The notes: generated by a model from the letters alone, not told the origin. A stretch of DNA of 54,880 nt from Propionibacteriaceae bacterium (GCA_905372155.1 CAJPNZ010000007.1:1-54880), one strand, 5' to 3'. Shown: positions 25,486 through 35,119, counted from the stretch's first letter. A program made the numbers and translations.

Positions 25486-26976
25486 GTGACCGAAGCGCGA
25501 TCAGGGGAACTGTCGCCCTGGAGCCTGCTCGCGACCCCCGGAGAGATCCGCGCCGCCAGCTACCTCGTCGGTTCCCACGCCCGCCAGTACCGGCTCATCG
25601 TGGACGTGTTGGCAGCCCGGCAGGAGGTGTCGCTGACCGGGGTGGGGCACGACGAGCTGGCCGAGCTGATCCGAGCCCGGCTGCCGCAGGAGACAGCGGC
25701 CGGGCTGATGGAGGACCTCAACCTCTCCGACCGCTTGGCGTCGCTGGTCTCCTGGGGCACCTGCGAGGCCTGGCAGGACCGGGCCACCACCGAGGAGGAG
25801 TTCCTTCGGAACCGCTACCGTTACCAGCTCACCGAGGCCGGGGCGGCCCTCAACCAGGCCGTCAGGGCCATCGAAGAGGACCTCGGAGCCGGGTCCACGG
25901 CGGTGCTGCTGGCTCCGGCGGTGCTGGCCGACCGGCTCCGGGCCGCCCTGGACGCCCTGGCTGGGGAACGCCTCGACGATGCCTCCCGGGAGTTCTCCGT
26001 GGTCGAGACCACCCTGGACGCCATGGCGCGGGAGGCCAACCAGTGGCAGTCCCGGATGGCCGCGGCGCTCGGCGGGGTTCCCGACCAGGCCCGCATCACA
26101 CGCCTGTTGGAGACCATCCTCGCCTACGTCGACGCCTGGGGCGCCGGGGTGGACGCCTGGTCCGGGCGCATCACGGACTGCCTGCCGGCTCTGAAGGACA
26201 TCGGCCCCGACACCTGGCGGGCCCTGACCCTGCAACGTCTCGGCGCCGATATCAACCCGGAGACGGTGGCCCGCGCAACCACCCACCTGTCGGGCATCGT
26301 CGCGGTCCTGGAACGCTGGTTCAGCGGCGAACTGCCGCAGGCCACCCGGCTTCGCCGCCAGATGCGTGACGCCGTCACCCCGGTGCTCCGAGGACACCGG
26401 GCACTGCTCGCGGTCGGGGGCACCGTCTCCCGGGCCGCTGAACTGTCCCGGCTGGCCGACGCGGTCGCCCGGGCCGAGGATGACGCGGAGGCCTGGCGGG
26501 TCTTCGCAACCGGTACGGGGCTCTACTCCGCCCGCCACCTGGCCCTGGAAGCCCCGGAGGTGCAGGGTGTTCCCAGCGTGTGGGATGCGCCTCCCGTCCC
26601 GGTCTCGAAGCGGCTGCGTTCCCAGGGGCGGCGTTCCCTGTCCGGCCGGGCGCCTCGCGTGGTGGACCGGTCCAGGGCCAGGGAACTGGCCCGCGCGGCC
26701 GCCGCCCACGACCAGGCCGCGCTTCGGGAGGCCGAACACCGCCTGGTCTCCCGATCCGGTACGCGCCTCAGTGACTGGGCCGTCCTGACCGCGGGGGAAA
26801 CCCGGCTCTTCCTGGACCTGCTCACCTCGGCCCGTGAGGCGAATGGGACGGGCACCACCGCCGACGGCAGATGCACCATGAAACTGACCCCTGTCCACCC
26901 TCCCAGGTCCGCGGTCTGCCGGACCGAGGAGGGGCGGCTGGTGCTGGCCGACGCCCTGGTGGAGTTCACATCGTGA
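25486..26976 (+). CDS. jetA: Wadjet JetA (DUF2397/TIGR02677 family)
   Basis: 496 residues from GTG 25486. The N-terminal part (LATPGEIRAASYLVGSHARQYRLIVDVLA... and DRLASLVSWGTCEAWQDRATTEEEFLRNRYRYQLTEAG) has the winged-helix pattern of the TIGR02677 family. A long helical middle (about 110-300) and a basic C-terminal part with RSRARELARAAAAHDQAALREAEHRL follow. In Wadjet systems JetA is the kleisin-like subunit that bridges the SMC heads of JetC and binds JetB. The assignment rests mainly on the four-gene order and on family-typical stretches. It overlaps jetB by one to four bases, so the operon is translationally coupled. Confidence 0.88.
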   Translation: MTEARSGELSPWSLLATPGEIRAASYLVGSHARQYRLIVDVLAARQEVSLTGVGHDELAELIRARLPQETAAGLMEDLNLSDRLASLVSWGTCEAWQDRATTEEEFLRNRYRYQLTEAGAALNQAVRAIEEDLGAGSTAVLLAPAVLADRLRAALDALAGERLDDASREFSVVETTLDAMAREANQWQSRMAAALGGVPDQARITRLLETILAYVDAWGAGVDAWSGRITDCLPALKDIGPDTWRALTLQRLGADINPETVARATTHLSGIVAVLERWFSGELPQATRLRRQMRDAVTPVLRGHRALLAVGGTVSRAAELSRLADAVARAEDDAEAWRVFATGTGLYSARHLALEAPEVQGVPSVWDAPPVPVSKRLRSQGRRSLSGRAPRVVDRSRARELARAAAAHDQAALREAEHRLVSRSGTRLSDWAVLTAGETRLFLDLLTSAREANGTGTTADGRCTMKLTPVHPPRSAVCRTEEGRLVLADALVEFTS

Positions 26977-28088
26977 TGCTGGGCAACGACCATGCCGAGA
27001 TCCAGGCCGCCTTCACCGGCCTGGTGGCGAACCCCCTCGTCACGCCCTGGAGGCATCCCGAACTGCACGTGCTGGTGCATCGCCACGCCACCACCCTGAG
27101 CATCTGGGCCAAACGGGTGGGCTATCTCCTGGTGGGAATCAACCGCTGCTACCGGCTGCGCAGGCCACCCATCGGGGGAGGGGTGGCCCTACCCGCGACC
27201 ACGCCACCGCCCCGCGGCCAGCTGGTGCTGGCCTTGTACACCGCCAGTTGCCTGGAGGCCAGCCCCGGGGAGTCGCTGACCCTCCAGGAACTCTCCGACG
27301 ACGTGGCGCGGCTGGCGCAGATCAACGGCGGCTGGCCCTACGACCCGAACCGCCGCCCGGACCGGCAGCGGCTGCTCGCCGCCATCCAGCTGCTCGTCGG
27401 GCACGGGGTGCTGGAGGAACGCACCTCAGGCACCCTGCAGAACGACTGGGAGCGCACCGGATCCGGGATCGGTGCCGGCTACCTGCTGCACCGGGACGCC
27501 CTGATGCTGCTGGTGGACACCAATGACGTCGACCTCGCCCTGGCGCGCCGGGTTGATGGCGGCCAGGACGCCCGGGGACAGGAGCTGCTGCGGATCCTGG
27601 TGGAATGCCAGGCCCTCTATCCCCAGGAGCTTCCCGAATCCCACCGCGACTACCTGATCCGACAACGCAGCCGCCTGGTGGAGCGGGCCGAGGAACTGAC
27701 CGGCGGCCGGGTCGAGGTGCGCAGCGACGCCCTCGTGCTGGTGATGCCCGCATCCCGAGAACTGCCCGAGGGGTTGGTCTGCGGTTTCCCCGACGCCACC
27801 ACCCTGGACTGGGTGACGCTGGCCATGATCGACGCGCTGTGCCCGGGGGCGGCAGGATTCCACCGGGTTCCTGCCGACCGGGTGCTGGCCGCCGCGGAAG
27901 ACATTCACCGTGGCAGGGAGAAACAACTCACGGTGGCCCTGAGGGAATCCCCCACGGCGATCCGCGACGCCGTGGCGGGGCGGTTGGGGGAACTCGGTCT
28001 GCTCAGGGTGGAGGCCGGGGACTGGATTCTCGCCCCGGCCGCGGGACGCTACCGCGATGCCGAACTGACCTCGGGCGAGGAGGAGTGA
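26976..28088 (+). CDS. jetB: Wadjet JetB (DUF2398/TIGR02678 family)
   Basis: About 370 residues. ATG 26976 overlaps the jetA stop (TGATG); the in-frame GTG at 26973 would add one residue, and the open frame from 26871 is jetA sequence read out of frame. Family-typical stretches are WRHPELHVLVHRHATTLSIWAKRVGYLLVG, the RRPP-containing linker, LVLALYTASCLEASPGESLTLQELSDDVA and LLAAIQLLVGHGVLEERTSG. The C-terminal half has DLALARRVDGG and ESPTAIRDAVAGRLGELGLL. JetB is the KITE-like winged-helix partner that joins JetA on the JetC heads. It ends in a TGATG overlap with jetC. Confidence 0.88.
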   Translation: MLGNDHAEIQAAFTGLVANPLVTPWRHPELHVLVHRHATTLSIWAKRVGYLLVGINRCYRLRRPPIGGGVALPATTPPPRGQLVLALYTASCLEASPGESLTLQELSDDVARLAQINGGWPYDPNRRPDRQRLLAAIQLLVGHGVLEERTSGTLQNDWERTGSGIGAGYLLHRDALMLLVDTNDVDLALARRVDGGQDARGQELLRILVECQALYPQELPESHRDYLIRQRSRLVERAEELTGGRVEVRSDALVLVMPASRELPEGLVCGFPDATTLDWVTLAMIDALCPGAAGFHRVPADRVLAAAEDIHRGREKQLTVALRESPTAIRDAVAGRLGELGLLRVEAGDWILAPAAGRYRDAELTSGEEE

Positions 28089-31000
28089 TGCTTGACGACG
28101 AGCAACTGAAGTCGTGGCGCGACGCCGTGGTCGCGGGCGATTTGCCCAGCCCCGTCAGGGCCGATCGCTGGCAGGCGCTGCGCGCGGGGGTGGTGAACCT
28201 GTGGGAGTTCGAGACCACCGAGTACTGGTACGCGGACGGGTGGGTGCAGCTCATGGGCAGCAACGAAACCGGTAAGTCGTCGTTGATGGCGCTGACCACC
28301 CTGATCCCTTGGCTCGCGGATGTCGCATCCAGCAACATCGACACGCTGGGCCGCTCCGGGAAAACGTTCCGCTACTACGTCGAACCCACCGGCCGCGACG
28401 CCGATCGCCGCGAGGCCACGGCCTCCACCCACCACGGCTGGCTGTGGGTGGAGTACGGGCGCCGCACCGACCAGGGTGAGGAGTTCTTCACCACGCTGCT
28501 GTTCGCGGAGGCCCGCGGCGCAGCCGCCGACATGCGCCTCCACTGGTGCACCCTCTCCGGCGGGGAACGGGTGCGTGGCGGATGCGACCTGCTGGCGGCC
28601 CGCCGCGTGGTGCTACCCAAGGAGGTGACGGCCGAGGGATTCACCAGGCATCCGAGCGCGGCGGCCTACCGCCGCGAAGTGGCCTCCCGGCTGCTGGGCA
28701 GCACCGCCGAGAAACTGGAGGCGGTGGGGAAGCTGCTGCGGGTCACCCGCACCCCGAAACTCGGTGAGCAACTCCAGGTGCGTTTCATCAGCGATCGGCT
28801 GCACGACGCCCTGCCAGAACTTGACCGCTCCGAGATCAACCAGCTCGCCGACGGCTGGGACCAGCTGGACGAGATCCGCGCCGACCTGGATCGCGCCGCG
28901 GACGCCGTCGAAATCGTTGAGGGGTTCACCGTGCGTTCCTGGCGGCCCTGGGTGCGGGCAGTGCTGCGGAGGGCCGCGGACAGGGGCAGGTCCGCGATCA
29001 CCGCGTTCGACAACGTCACCCGCAGGGAACGGGAGGCACGACGGGAACTCGGGGAGGCGGACGCGCGACGGGCCGTCGTGGAGGAGGAACGCCGCTCCCT
29101 GGAGCTCGCGGGCGAGGGCGCCCGGGTGGCGGCCGAGGAGCTGCGGGCCTCCAGCCGCTACCAGGACGCGCAGGGAAGATTGACCCGCCTGACCCACGCC
29201 CGCACCGTCGCGGAGATGGCGGGGAGGGAATCCGCGGAGGCCAACCGGCGCGCCGAGGCAGCCGATGCGGCGGCGCGCAGGTCGGAGGAGACCCGGGAAA
29301 CTGCTGAGGCCGCACTCGAGACTCGGCGCCGGGAAACCTCCGAGCGCCTCGCCGATGCCCGCTACGCGGCCCGGGAGGCGGGGGTGGACGTCGCCGACTT
29401 CGACCCGGTGCTCACGGAACAGCGGGTGGGTGACAGGCAACGCGACGTGAAACGCGCCCAGCAGTTCCTGGGCGAGGTGGTCCTGGCCGATCAGGAAGCC
29501 AGCCGCGCGGAGGACGTCGCGGCGGAGTCCCGGCAGCGAGCCACCGAGGCCGGGGAACGGCGCGGCGCCGCCTGGGACGCGGCCGAGCAGGAACGCGACT
29601 CGCTGGCGGCCGGGCTCGACGTCTGGGCGGAGGAGGTCGGGGGTGGCGTGGACATCGAGGCCTGGCAGTCCGCCCTGCCCGACGGCAGGACCCCGCAGCG
29701 GCCGCTCAGGGAACGCATCCGGGAGGAATGGTTCGAACCCACGCGCGCCCCTGTCCAGGTGAGGTTGCGGGAATCCGAGTTGCAGGGCCGGCTCGCCAGG
29801 GAACGCGTCGGCGAACTGGACGGGCGCATCGAGGAACTGGACCGGGCCGGGGTCGCGGACCCGCAGCCGCCCGCGCTGTGGGTGCGGCGTTCTCGCCCCG
29901 ACACGGGAGCCCCAGTCTGGCGGCTCGTGAACCCGCGCGAGGGCCTGCCGGAGCACGAACTGGCCGCCATCGAGGCCGCGCTCGCCGCGTCGGGGTTGCT
30001 GGACGCCTGGGTGAGCGACGAGGGTGTCGTCGCCGACGACGTCCTGGCCGTCGCCGAGGAACCCGTCGAAAGAGGCCTCGGGGAGGTGCTGGAGGCCGCT
30101 CCCGGCCCGTGGAACGAGCGGGTCGAAGCGCTGCTGGCGGGCGTCCATCTGGTTCACGCGGGGGAGGAACTGCCGGGAACCGGGCTCGCGATCGCTCTCG
30201 ACGGGCGCTGGCGCAACGGTTCCATGATGGGGCGGGCCAGCTGCCCCAACGGCAACGCCGAGCACCTGGGGGAGGAGGCCCGGGAGGCTGGCCGGGCCCG
30301 GCGCAGGGCCGAACTGAACCGCGCCCGGGAGGAGGCCCTCACCGAGGCGACGGGGCACGAGGCCGAGGCCAGCTGGGCTTCCGCCGAACTGGCCGCCCTG
30401 CAGAGGGCGATGGCCTCGGCCCCCGACGACCGGGAACTCTTCGGGCTGCTGCGGGACGCCGCGACCGCGGAGACCCTGGCGGCTGCTGCGGAGGAGACTG
30501 CGGCGCAGCACGAGGCCCGGGCCCGGGGATTGCGGGCGGAGGCCGACGCCAGGCGGGCGACCCTGCTGACCTTCGCCACGCAGCATCACCTGCCGGCCCG
30601 GGAGACCGAACTGGTGGAGGTGCAGGACGCCCTGCGCCGCACCGAGAACGCCCTGGGGGTCCTGCGTCACGCCCGGGAACGGGAGGAACTGGCCCTCAGC
30701 GCTTGGGAGGCGGCGGCCACCGCGGCGACGGAGGGGGACAAACAGCGGGACGAGGCGATCACCGAGGCGCGCGCCGCCGAGGAACGACTGGGGTCGGCGA
30801 CATCCCGGGTGCAGGCCCTCGAGAAGGCCATCGGATCGGATGACCAGGAGATAGTCCGGGAGTTGGAGGAGCTGCAGGCGCGGGCCGCCGAGGTGGCCTC
30901 GCAGGCCACGGGGCTGGGGCAGGAACTGCTCCGGCTGGCCGGTCGGGTGGGCAAGGCCGAGGAGGCCCTGGCCGCGGCCGAACGGGAACGGGAGACGGTC

Positions 31001-32191
31001 ACCGCTGAACGCGACCGGGCTTTCGCATGGTTCCGGCGACTCGTCGACGCGGGCCTGGCGGAGGAACTGGGCCTGGAGCTGCCGGAACCGGACTCGACGG
31101 CGATCATGCAGGTGCGGGCGCAGGTGCGGTTCGTCAGTCAGCAGGTCACCATCCGCAACTGGAGCGAGGACCCCGACCAGGCCGATCAGGCGGTCCAGAA
31201 CGCCTGGCGGAGGCTGCACACCGGCGCCAACGAGGCCCGCGGGGAACTCGAGGCGGGTGGCCGCAGCCTTCGTATCGACGAGGTGGATGACCTGCCGAGG
31301 GTCACCGTGGTGGTCGATGCGCACGGCGCCGGCCATCCCCTCACGGAGGCTCTCGCGAGGCTTCGGGCCATCCAGGAGGAATTGGCCCTGAACTACGACC
31401 AGCGGGTGCAGGACACGCTCGGGCAGCTGCTCGGCTCCACCTTCATGGATCACCTGCGGGACCGGATAGGCGCCACCCAGGCGCTCGTCGGGCGCATCAA
31501 CAAGGTGTTGGAGGCCCACGCCACCCGCACCGACCGCACCGCCCTCAGGATCGTCCTCGAACCGAAGGACGCCGCCACCAGGCAGGTGTTGGAGGCCGTC
31601 GGCGGCCCCGCCTGGGGCAATCCCGAGGTGGAGGAGCGTGTCAGGGAGTTCCTCAGGGTCCGGGTCGACGAGGTGAAACGGGAGGCCCAGGGAGCGGGGC
31701 TGGCCGACTGGCGAAACGGTTTGGCGGAGCGGCTGGACTACCGGAGCTGGTACGACATCCACCTGGAACATCGCCGCGGCTCCGGGAGGTGGGGGCCGCT
31801 GACCAGCAGGGGTTACGCGGAACTCTCCGGCGGGGCGCGGGTTGTGATGCTGATGATGCCGCTCGTGGCCACCCTCGCCGCGATGTACGAGGAGATGCCG
31901 ACCGGGCCCCGGCCGCTGTGGCTGGACGAGGCCTTCGACGGTCTTGACGCCGCCAACCGCGCCACCGTGATGAAGCTGTTCAGGGAGTTCGATCTCGACG
32001 TGCTGCTGGTTGGGCCGGGAAGGATCGTCAATGTCGCCGCCGTGCCCGTCGCGGCCATCTACCAGGTGGTCAGGGCGCCGGCCCCCATGCCCGGGGCCGA
32101 TCTGGTTCTGGAGCTGTGGGCGGGCGGCCAGCTGGAGACCATTGAAACCCCGGCGCTCGGGGCGCCCGAAAGGCAGGACCAGCTGCTGTGA
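28088..32191 (+). CDS. jetC: Wadjet JetC, SMC/MukB-like ATPase (TIGR02680 family)
   Basis: 1367 residues from ATG 28088; the open frame from 27605 overlaps jetB and is not used. Walker A is GSNETGKS (57-64) in the N-terminal head. Long Glu/Arg/Ala-rich coiled coils occupy about 300-480 and 720-1070, broken by a central globular part with PPALWVRRSRPDTG and WRLVNPREGLPEHELAAIE. The C-terminal head carries the ABC signature YAELSGGARVVMLMMP (about 1241) and Walker B LWLDEAFDGLD (about 1277). These are SMC features. In Wadjet the JetABC motor extrudes DNA loops and senses small circular plasmids. No frameshift or missing motif is seen, so it looks active. Confidence 0.93.
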   Translation: MLDDEQLKSWRDAVVAGDLPSPVRADRWQALRAGVVNLWEFETTEYWYADGWVQLMGSNETGKSSLMALTTLIPWLADVASSNIDTLGRSGKTFRYYVEPTGRDADRREATASTHHGWLWVEYGRRTDQGEEFFTTLLFAEARGAAADMRLHWCTLSGGERVRGGCDLLAARRVVLPKEVTAEGFTRHPSAAAYRREVASRLLGSTAEKLEAVGKLLRVTRTPKLGEQLQVRFISDRLHDALPELDRSEINQLADGWDQLDEIRADLDRAADAVEIVEGFTVRSWRPWVRAVLRRAADRGRSAITAFDNVTRREREARRELGEADARRAVVEEERRSLELAGEGARVAAEELRASSRYQDAQGRLTRLTHARTVAEMAGRESAEANRRAEAADAAARRSEETRETAEAALETRRRETSERLADARYAAREAGVDVADFDPVLTEQRVGDRQRDVKRAQQFLGEVVLADQEASRAEDVAAESRQRATEAGERRGAAWDAAEQERDSLAAGLDVWAEEVGGGVDIEAWQSALPDGRTPQRPLRERIREEWFEPTRAPVQVRLRESELQGRLARERVGELDGRIEELDRAGVADPQPPALWVRRSRPDTGAPVWRLVNPREGLPEHELAAIEAALAASGLLDAWVSDEGVVADDVLAVAEEPVERGLGEVLEAAPGPWNERVEALLAGVHLVHAGEELPGTGLAIALDGRWRNGSMMGRASCPNGNAEHLGEEAREAGRARRRAELNRAREEALTEATGHEAEASWASAELAALQRAMASAPDDRELFGLLRDAATAETLAAAAEETAAQHEARARGLRAEADARRATLLTFATQHHLPARETELVEVQDALRRTENALGVLRHAREREELALSAWEAAATAATEGDKQRDEAITEARAAEERLGSATSRVQALEKAIGSDDQEIVRELEELQARAAEVASQATGLGQELLRLAGRVGKAEEALAAAERERETVTAERDRAFAWFRRLVDAGLAEELGLELPEPDSTAIMQVRAQVRFVSQQVTIRNWSEDPDQADQAVQNAWRRLHTGANEARGELEAGGRSLRIDEVDDLPRVTVVVDAHGAGHPLTEALARLRAIQEELALNYDQRVQDTLGQLLGSTFMDHLRDRIGATQALVGRINKVLEAHATRTDRTALRIVLEPKDAATRQVLEAVGGPAWGNPEVEERVREFLRVRVDEVKREAQGAGLADWRNGLAERLDYRSWYDIHLEHRRGSGRWGPLTSRGYAELSGGARVVMLMMPLVATLAAMYEEMPTGPRPLWLDEAFDGLDAANRATVMKLFREFDLDVLLVGPGRIVNVAAVPVAAIYQVVRAPAPMPGADLVLELWAGGQLETIETPALGAPERQDQLL

Positions 32192-33303
32192 GCGTGCCCG
32201 GCTATCTGCTGGCCTGGGCGCGGCTGCCAGGACCGGCTCGCCTGCTGGCGGAGGTCAGGAGACGCCGGGAACGAGGCTGGCGCGGGGATAGGGGTGAGGT
32301 GTCCCTGGACTGGTCGCTATCGGAGCGCCGGGACATCGGGCGGTTCCTGAAGGCGGATTGGAGGGAATTCGGCAGGGGGGTGAAGGCGTCGGAACTCAGG
32401 CAGGGGCTGAGGGCCCACGGTGCCGGACTGGACGAGCTGCTCGTCGCGCTCGGAGGCCCCCTGCGGGATCTCCGGGGGGAGAGGGCCGAGGCGGAGCAGG
32501 CGCGGGAATCCGATCGTGCGGCCGGCTTGGCGCTGCTGCGAGGTGCGGTCGGCCACTGGGGGGACGACCTGACGGCGGTGGCCCGGGGCATTCTGCAACC
32601 GGCCCCGTCGTGGGCGCTGCTGGCCGGTGAAGTCGCGGATGTGCTCGCGGCCACCGGGGAGGAGCCGCGCCGGCTGGCTGAACTGGCCGCCGCCCTGTTC
32701 CGGGACCCGCACGCCCTGGACCGTTCGACGCCGTTGGGACGGGCCTGCGTCAGGTCGCTTGAGTTGCGCCGGGCCGTCACCGAGGGCGGGAGCTACCGCG
32801 ATCCGCTGGAGGATGCGCAGTTGTGGTCGGCGGCCTGGGCGGGCGCGGGGGTGATCTGCGACGCGGTCTCGGCGCAGGTGCTGGTGCTGAATCTGCCCTT
32901 GACCGGGAACGCCCCGGCGGTGCGGCTCTGCCACGCCGCCCCGGGGGAACCGGTGTGGCTGACCCTGCGGTCGCTCCGGGGCGACTGGGAAATCGCCAGG
33001 GGCGCGGAGGTTTTCGTCTGCGAGAACCCGACCGTCCTGGAGGCTGCCGCGGACCGCCACGGCGCGGCCTCCCGGCCGCTGGTCTGTACCTTCGGGCTTC
33101 CCAGCCAGGCCGCCTGGGAGCTGCTGACGGGCCTCGGCGACGTCCGTTGCCACGTGCGGGCCGACGGGGATGCCGTCGGCTGGCGGATCGTGAACCAGCT
33201 CCGGGACCGGCTGCCCGGAGCGCTCACCTGGCGGATGCCGGAGGGCTGCACCGCCTACGAGGAAGAACTCCTCGAGGATCTGCTCTCCGACCTGGGTTCG
33301 TGA
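32188..33303 (+). CDS. jetD: Wadjet JetD, Toprim nuclease subunit (DUF2399/TIGR02679 family)
   Basis: 371 residues from GTG 32188, overlapping the jetC stop as GTGA. The N-terminal DUF-like half has GYLLAWARLPGPARLLAEVRRRRERG. The C-terminal half holds the Toprim signature: EVFVCENPTVLEAA (catalytic Glu near residue 278) and the DxD-type loop RADGDAVGWRI (near 324), followed by EEELLEDLL. Toprim enzymes use these acids to bind Mg for DNA cleavage. In Wadjet JetD cuts the plasmid DNA caught by JetABC. The metal-binding residues are present, so the cluster is a complete and plausibly functional defence operon. Confidence 0.9.
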   Translation: MSVPGYLLAWARLPGPARLLAEVRRRRERGWRGDRGEVSLDWSLSERRDIGRFLKADWREFGRGVKASELRQGLRAHGAGLDELLVALGGPLRDLRGERAEAEQARESDRAAGLALLRGAVGHWGDDLTAVARGILQPAPSWALLAGEVADVLAATGEEPRRLAELAAALFRDPHALDRSTPLGRACVRSLELRRAVTEGGSYRDPLEDAQLWSAAWAGAGVICDAVSAQVLVLNLPLTGNAPAVRLCHAAPGEPVWLTLRSLRGDWEIARGAEVFVCENPTVLEAAADRHGAASRPLVCTFGLPSQAAWELLTGLGDVRCHVRADGDAVGWRIVNQLRDRLPGALTWRMPEGCTAYEEELLEDLLSDLGS

Positions 33304-34959
33304 TCACCGGGCCGCTTCCCGGAGCAGCATCGCGGCGATTCGCGCCGATAGCGTGAAGTCCCGGTCGTCAATTCTCAGGTCGGCCAACGGCACCCCGCCC
33401 CGTTCGAGGTACGTGGACATCGAGTCCTCCCAGTGGGGAGGAAACCCGGGAAGAAGATCGGGTGGGACAAGGGGTATCGCGATGACGTCGGTTTCGGGGG
33501 CGCGGGCGGTGCGTGCGGATGCGAAGAGCAACCGGGGAGAGCCAGGCATGTCCTCCCCGGTGAGGAACCGGTACGCCTCTTCCACCTCCGCGATGAACCG
33601 GTTCGGTAGTCCAGCCAGATAGGCATCATCCTCCGTGCTCAGGATCGCTTCGTGCGCCTTCTTGGGAACCAAGGCATGGGGCTGGGAGGTTCCGGGCCAC
33701 GCATCGGGGGAACGCAGCAGGGCCAGGGGTAGCGCCCAGATGTTCTCCTTGATCTGGTGGAGTTCGGAACCGAGATGGATCACGAACCCGCGATGCAGTC
33801 CGTTGCGCGCCGCGAACGCGGCCAACCCCTTGATGTCCCGCAGCCCCAAGGAGCTACTGGCCTTCACCTCGAGACCGACGTTTCGGCCTTGCGAGTCCGT
33901 GAGTACGACGTCCACCTCGGCCTGCGTGGACGCGTCGCGCCAGAAACCGATGCTGGGCCGGGTCCTGCTCCATGTGCTGTCAGCCGCCACCTGTTGCCAC
34001 ACCCAGGATTCCAGGACCTGCCCGAACAGCTCCGGATGAAGTGCGGGATTCCTCCCGCACCGGGTCAGGGATTCGACCGCCAGTGCAGTGTCAGTGGCGT
34101 GAATCTTCGGGTGGGATCGCGTTGCCGATGAGGCCCCGGCGCGAAAATTGGGCAGTTGTGCGATCAGGAAACGGCGTTCCAGAATGTTCAGGTAGCGTTC
34201 GACGGTTCGACGGTCGAGCGCCAGTTCCTCACCCAGCCGGTTGACCTTCAGCAGCCCTCCGGGCAGCCGCAGGAAGGCGTCGAGAACTCTTCCCGCGCGC
34301 AGAACGTCGAAGTTCTCATTAGGTAGGAGCCGATCCCCGAGCAAAGCCAACACGTCGGCATGGACGAGGGAGGCCAGTTCATCCGCGGGACGGGGCGGGG
34401 TGTTCAGGACCAGCGTCGGTGTCCCGCCCGTGGCAAGAACGGATGCGACTTCTTTCCGATCGCAGGGTTGGGTTTCGTGAGGGTCGAGGGGAGCGTCGAA
34501 GAGCCGGTCCACCAGCGAAGGAGCGGGATTTTCGGGACTCGCCAGCTCGAATCCCGTGAAGGGATGCAGCCGCTGGCGGGCGATACGACCGGCCAGCGGA
34601 TCCGAGCCTCCGAAGGAACCCCGGCCGAGCGCTGCGGAACCCGTCAGGAGGAAGTGATGATCCGGACCGAGGCCATCGACGAAGCGTTTCAGGGCGAGCG
34701 GGAGCTCGGGGGCCAGCTGTGCTTCGTCGATGATCGCGGGCCTAGGGAGCGACCTCAGCCAACCATTGGTGTCGGTGAGGGCGAGTTCCCGGGTGAGGGG
34801 ATCCAGGAGAGTCTGGTACGAGGAATAGCGTTTCTCGGCCTGGAGATGGCGTACGAGGCGGGTCTTCCCGATGGCTCGTCTTCCTTCCAGAACGATGATC
34901 TGATGAGGACTTCCCTGGCGCCAGACGGCTTCGAGCCCCCGGCACCGGTAACGACTCAT
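33304..34959 (-). CDS. AAA-family ATPase with DUF4143 domain
   Basis: 551 residues from ATG 34959; the longer frame to 35196 crosses the promoter. Walker A is GRRAIGKT (26-33) and Walker B is PAIIDEAQ (about 74-81), with a sensor-like FLLTGSAALG as in the AAA_14 family. A winged-helix stretch follows (GGLLKVNRLGEELALDRRTVERYLNILERRFLIAQLP), then a DUF4143 nuclease-like fold (FWRDASTQAEVDVVLTDSQGRNVGLEVKAS with E..E..K-type spacing). A further 130 residues form an extra C-terminal part. The biochemical role of this family is unknown. It lies convergent to jetD, one base apart. Confidence 0.85.
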   Translation of the reverse strand: MSRYRCRGLEAVWRQGSPHQIIVLEGRRAIGKTRLVRHLQAEKRYSSYQTLLDPLTRELALTDTNGWLRSLPRPAIIDEAQLAPELPLALKRFVDGLGPDHHFLLTGSAALGRGSFGGSDPLAGRIARQRLHPFTGFELASPENPAPSLVDRLFDAPLDPHETQPCDRKEVASVLATGGTPTLVLNTPPRPADELASLVHADVLALLGDRLLPNENFDVLRAGRVLDAFLRLPGGLLKVNRLGEELALDRRTVERYLNILERRFLIAQLPNFRAGASSATRSHPKIHATDTALAVESLTRCGRNPALHPELFGQVLESWVWQQVAADSTWSRTRPSIGFWRDASTQAEVDVVLTDSQGRNVGLEVKASSSLGLRDIKGLAAFAARNGLHRGFVIHLGSELHQIKENIWALPLALLRSPDAWPGTSQPHALVPKKAHEAILSTEDDAYLAGLPNRFIAEVEEAYRFLTGEDMPGSPRLLFASARTARAPETDVIAIPLVPPDLLPGFPPHWEDSMSTYLERGGVPLADLRIDDRDFTLSARIAAMLLREAAR

Positions 34960-34966
34960 GTCAGGA

Positions 34967-34972
34967 ATTGTA
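34967..34972 (-). promoter_or_regulatory. -10 box of the AAA/DUF4143 gene, leaderless layout
   Basis: TACAAT on the minus strand is seven bases before the ATG. No Shine-Dalgarno sequence is seen in the bases between, so the mRNA probably starts at the ATG. Confidence 0.5.
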
Positions 34973-34986
34973 CATTCGATGTACAA
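34968..34986. promoter_or_regulatory. perfect palindrome over the -10 region (likely operator)
   Basis: TTGTACAT and ATGTACAA flank a TCG centre. A related GTGTACAA follows at about 35003-35010. The palindrome overlaps the -10 box, where a bound repressor would block transcription of the AAA gene. Confidence 0.6.
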
Positions 34987-35119
34987 AAAATGTGACACCG
35001 GGTGTACAAGATTTGGTTCAAGATTCATTGATCTCGAGGAATCAGGTCGGCCCGGCCGTGTGGGGTGCCTGCCGGATAGCATCTGGCGGTGGGCGTGCTG
35101 CCCCGGAAGAAGGAGTTTC

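Noticed and set aside
28613..31771. 1052-codon minus-strand open frame
   Set aside because: It is antisense to the JetC coiled coils, with low-complexity Pro/Arg/Gly content and no start signals.
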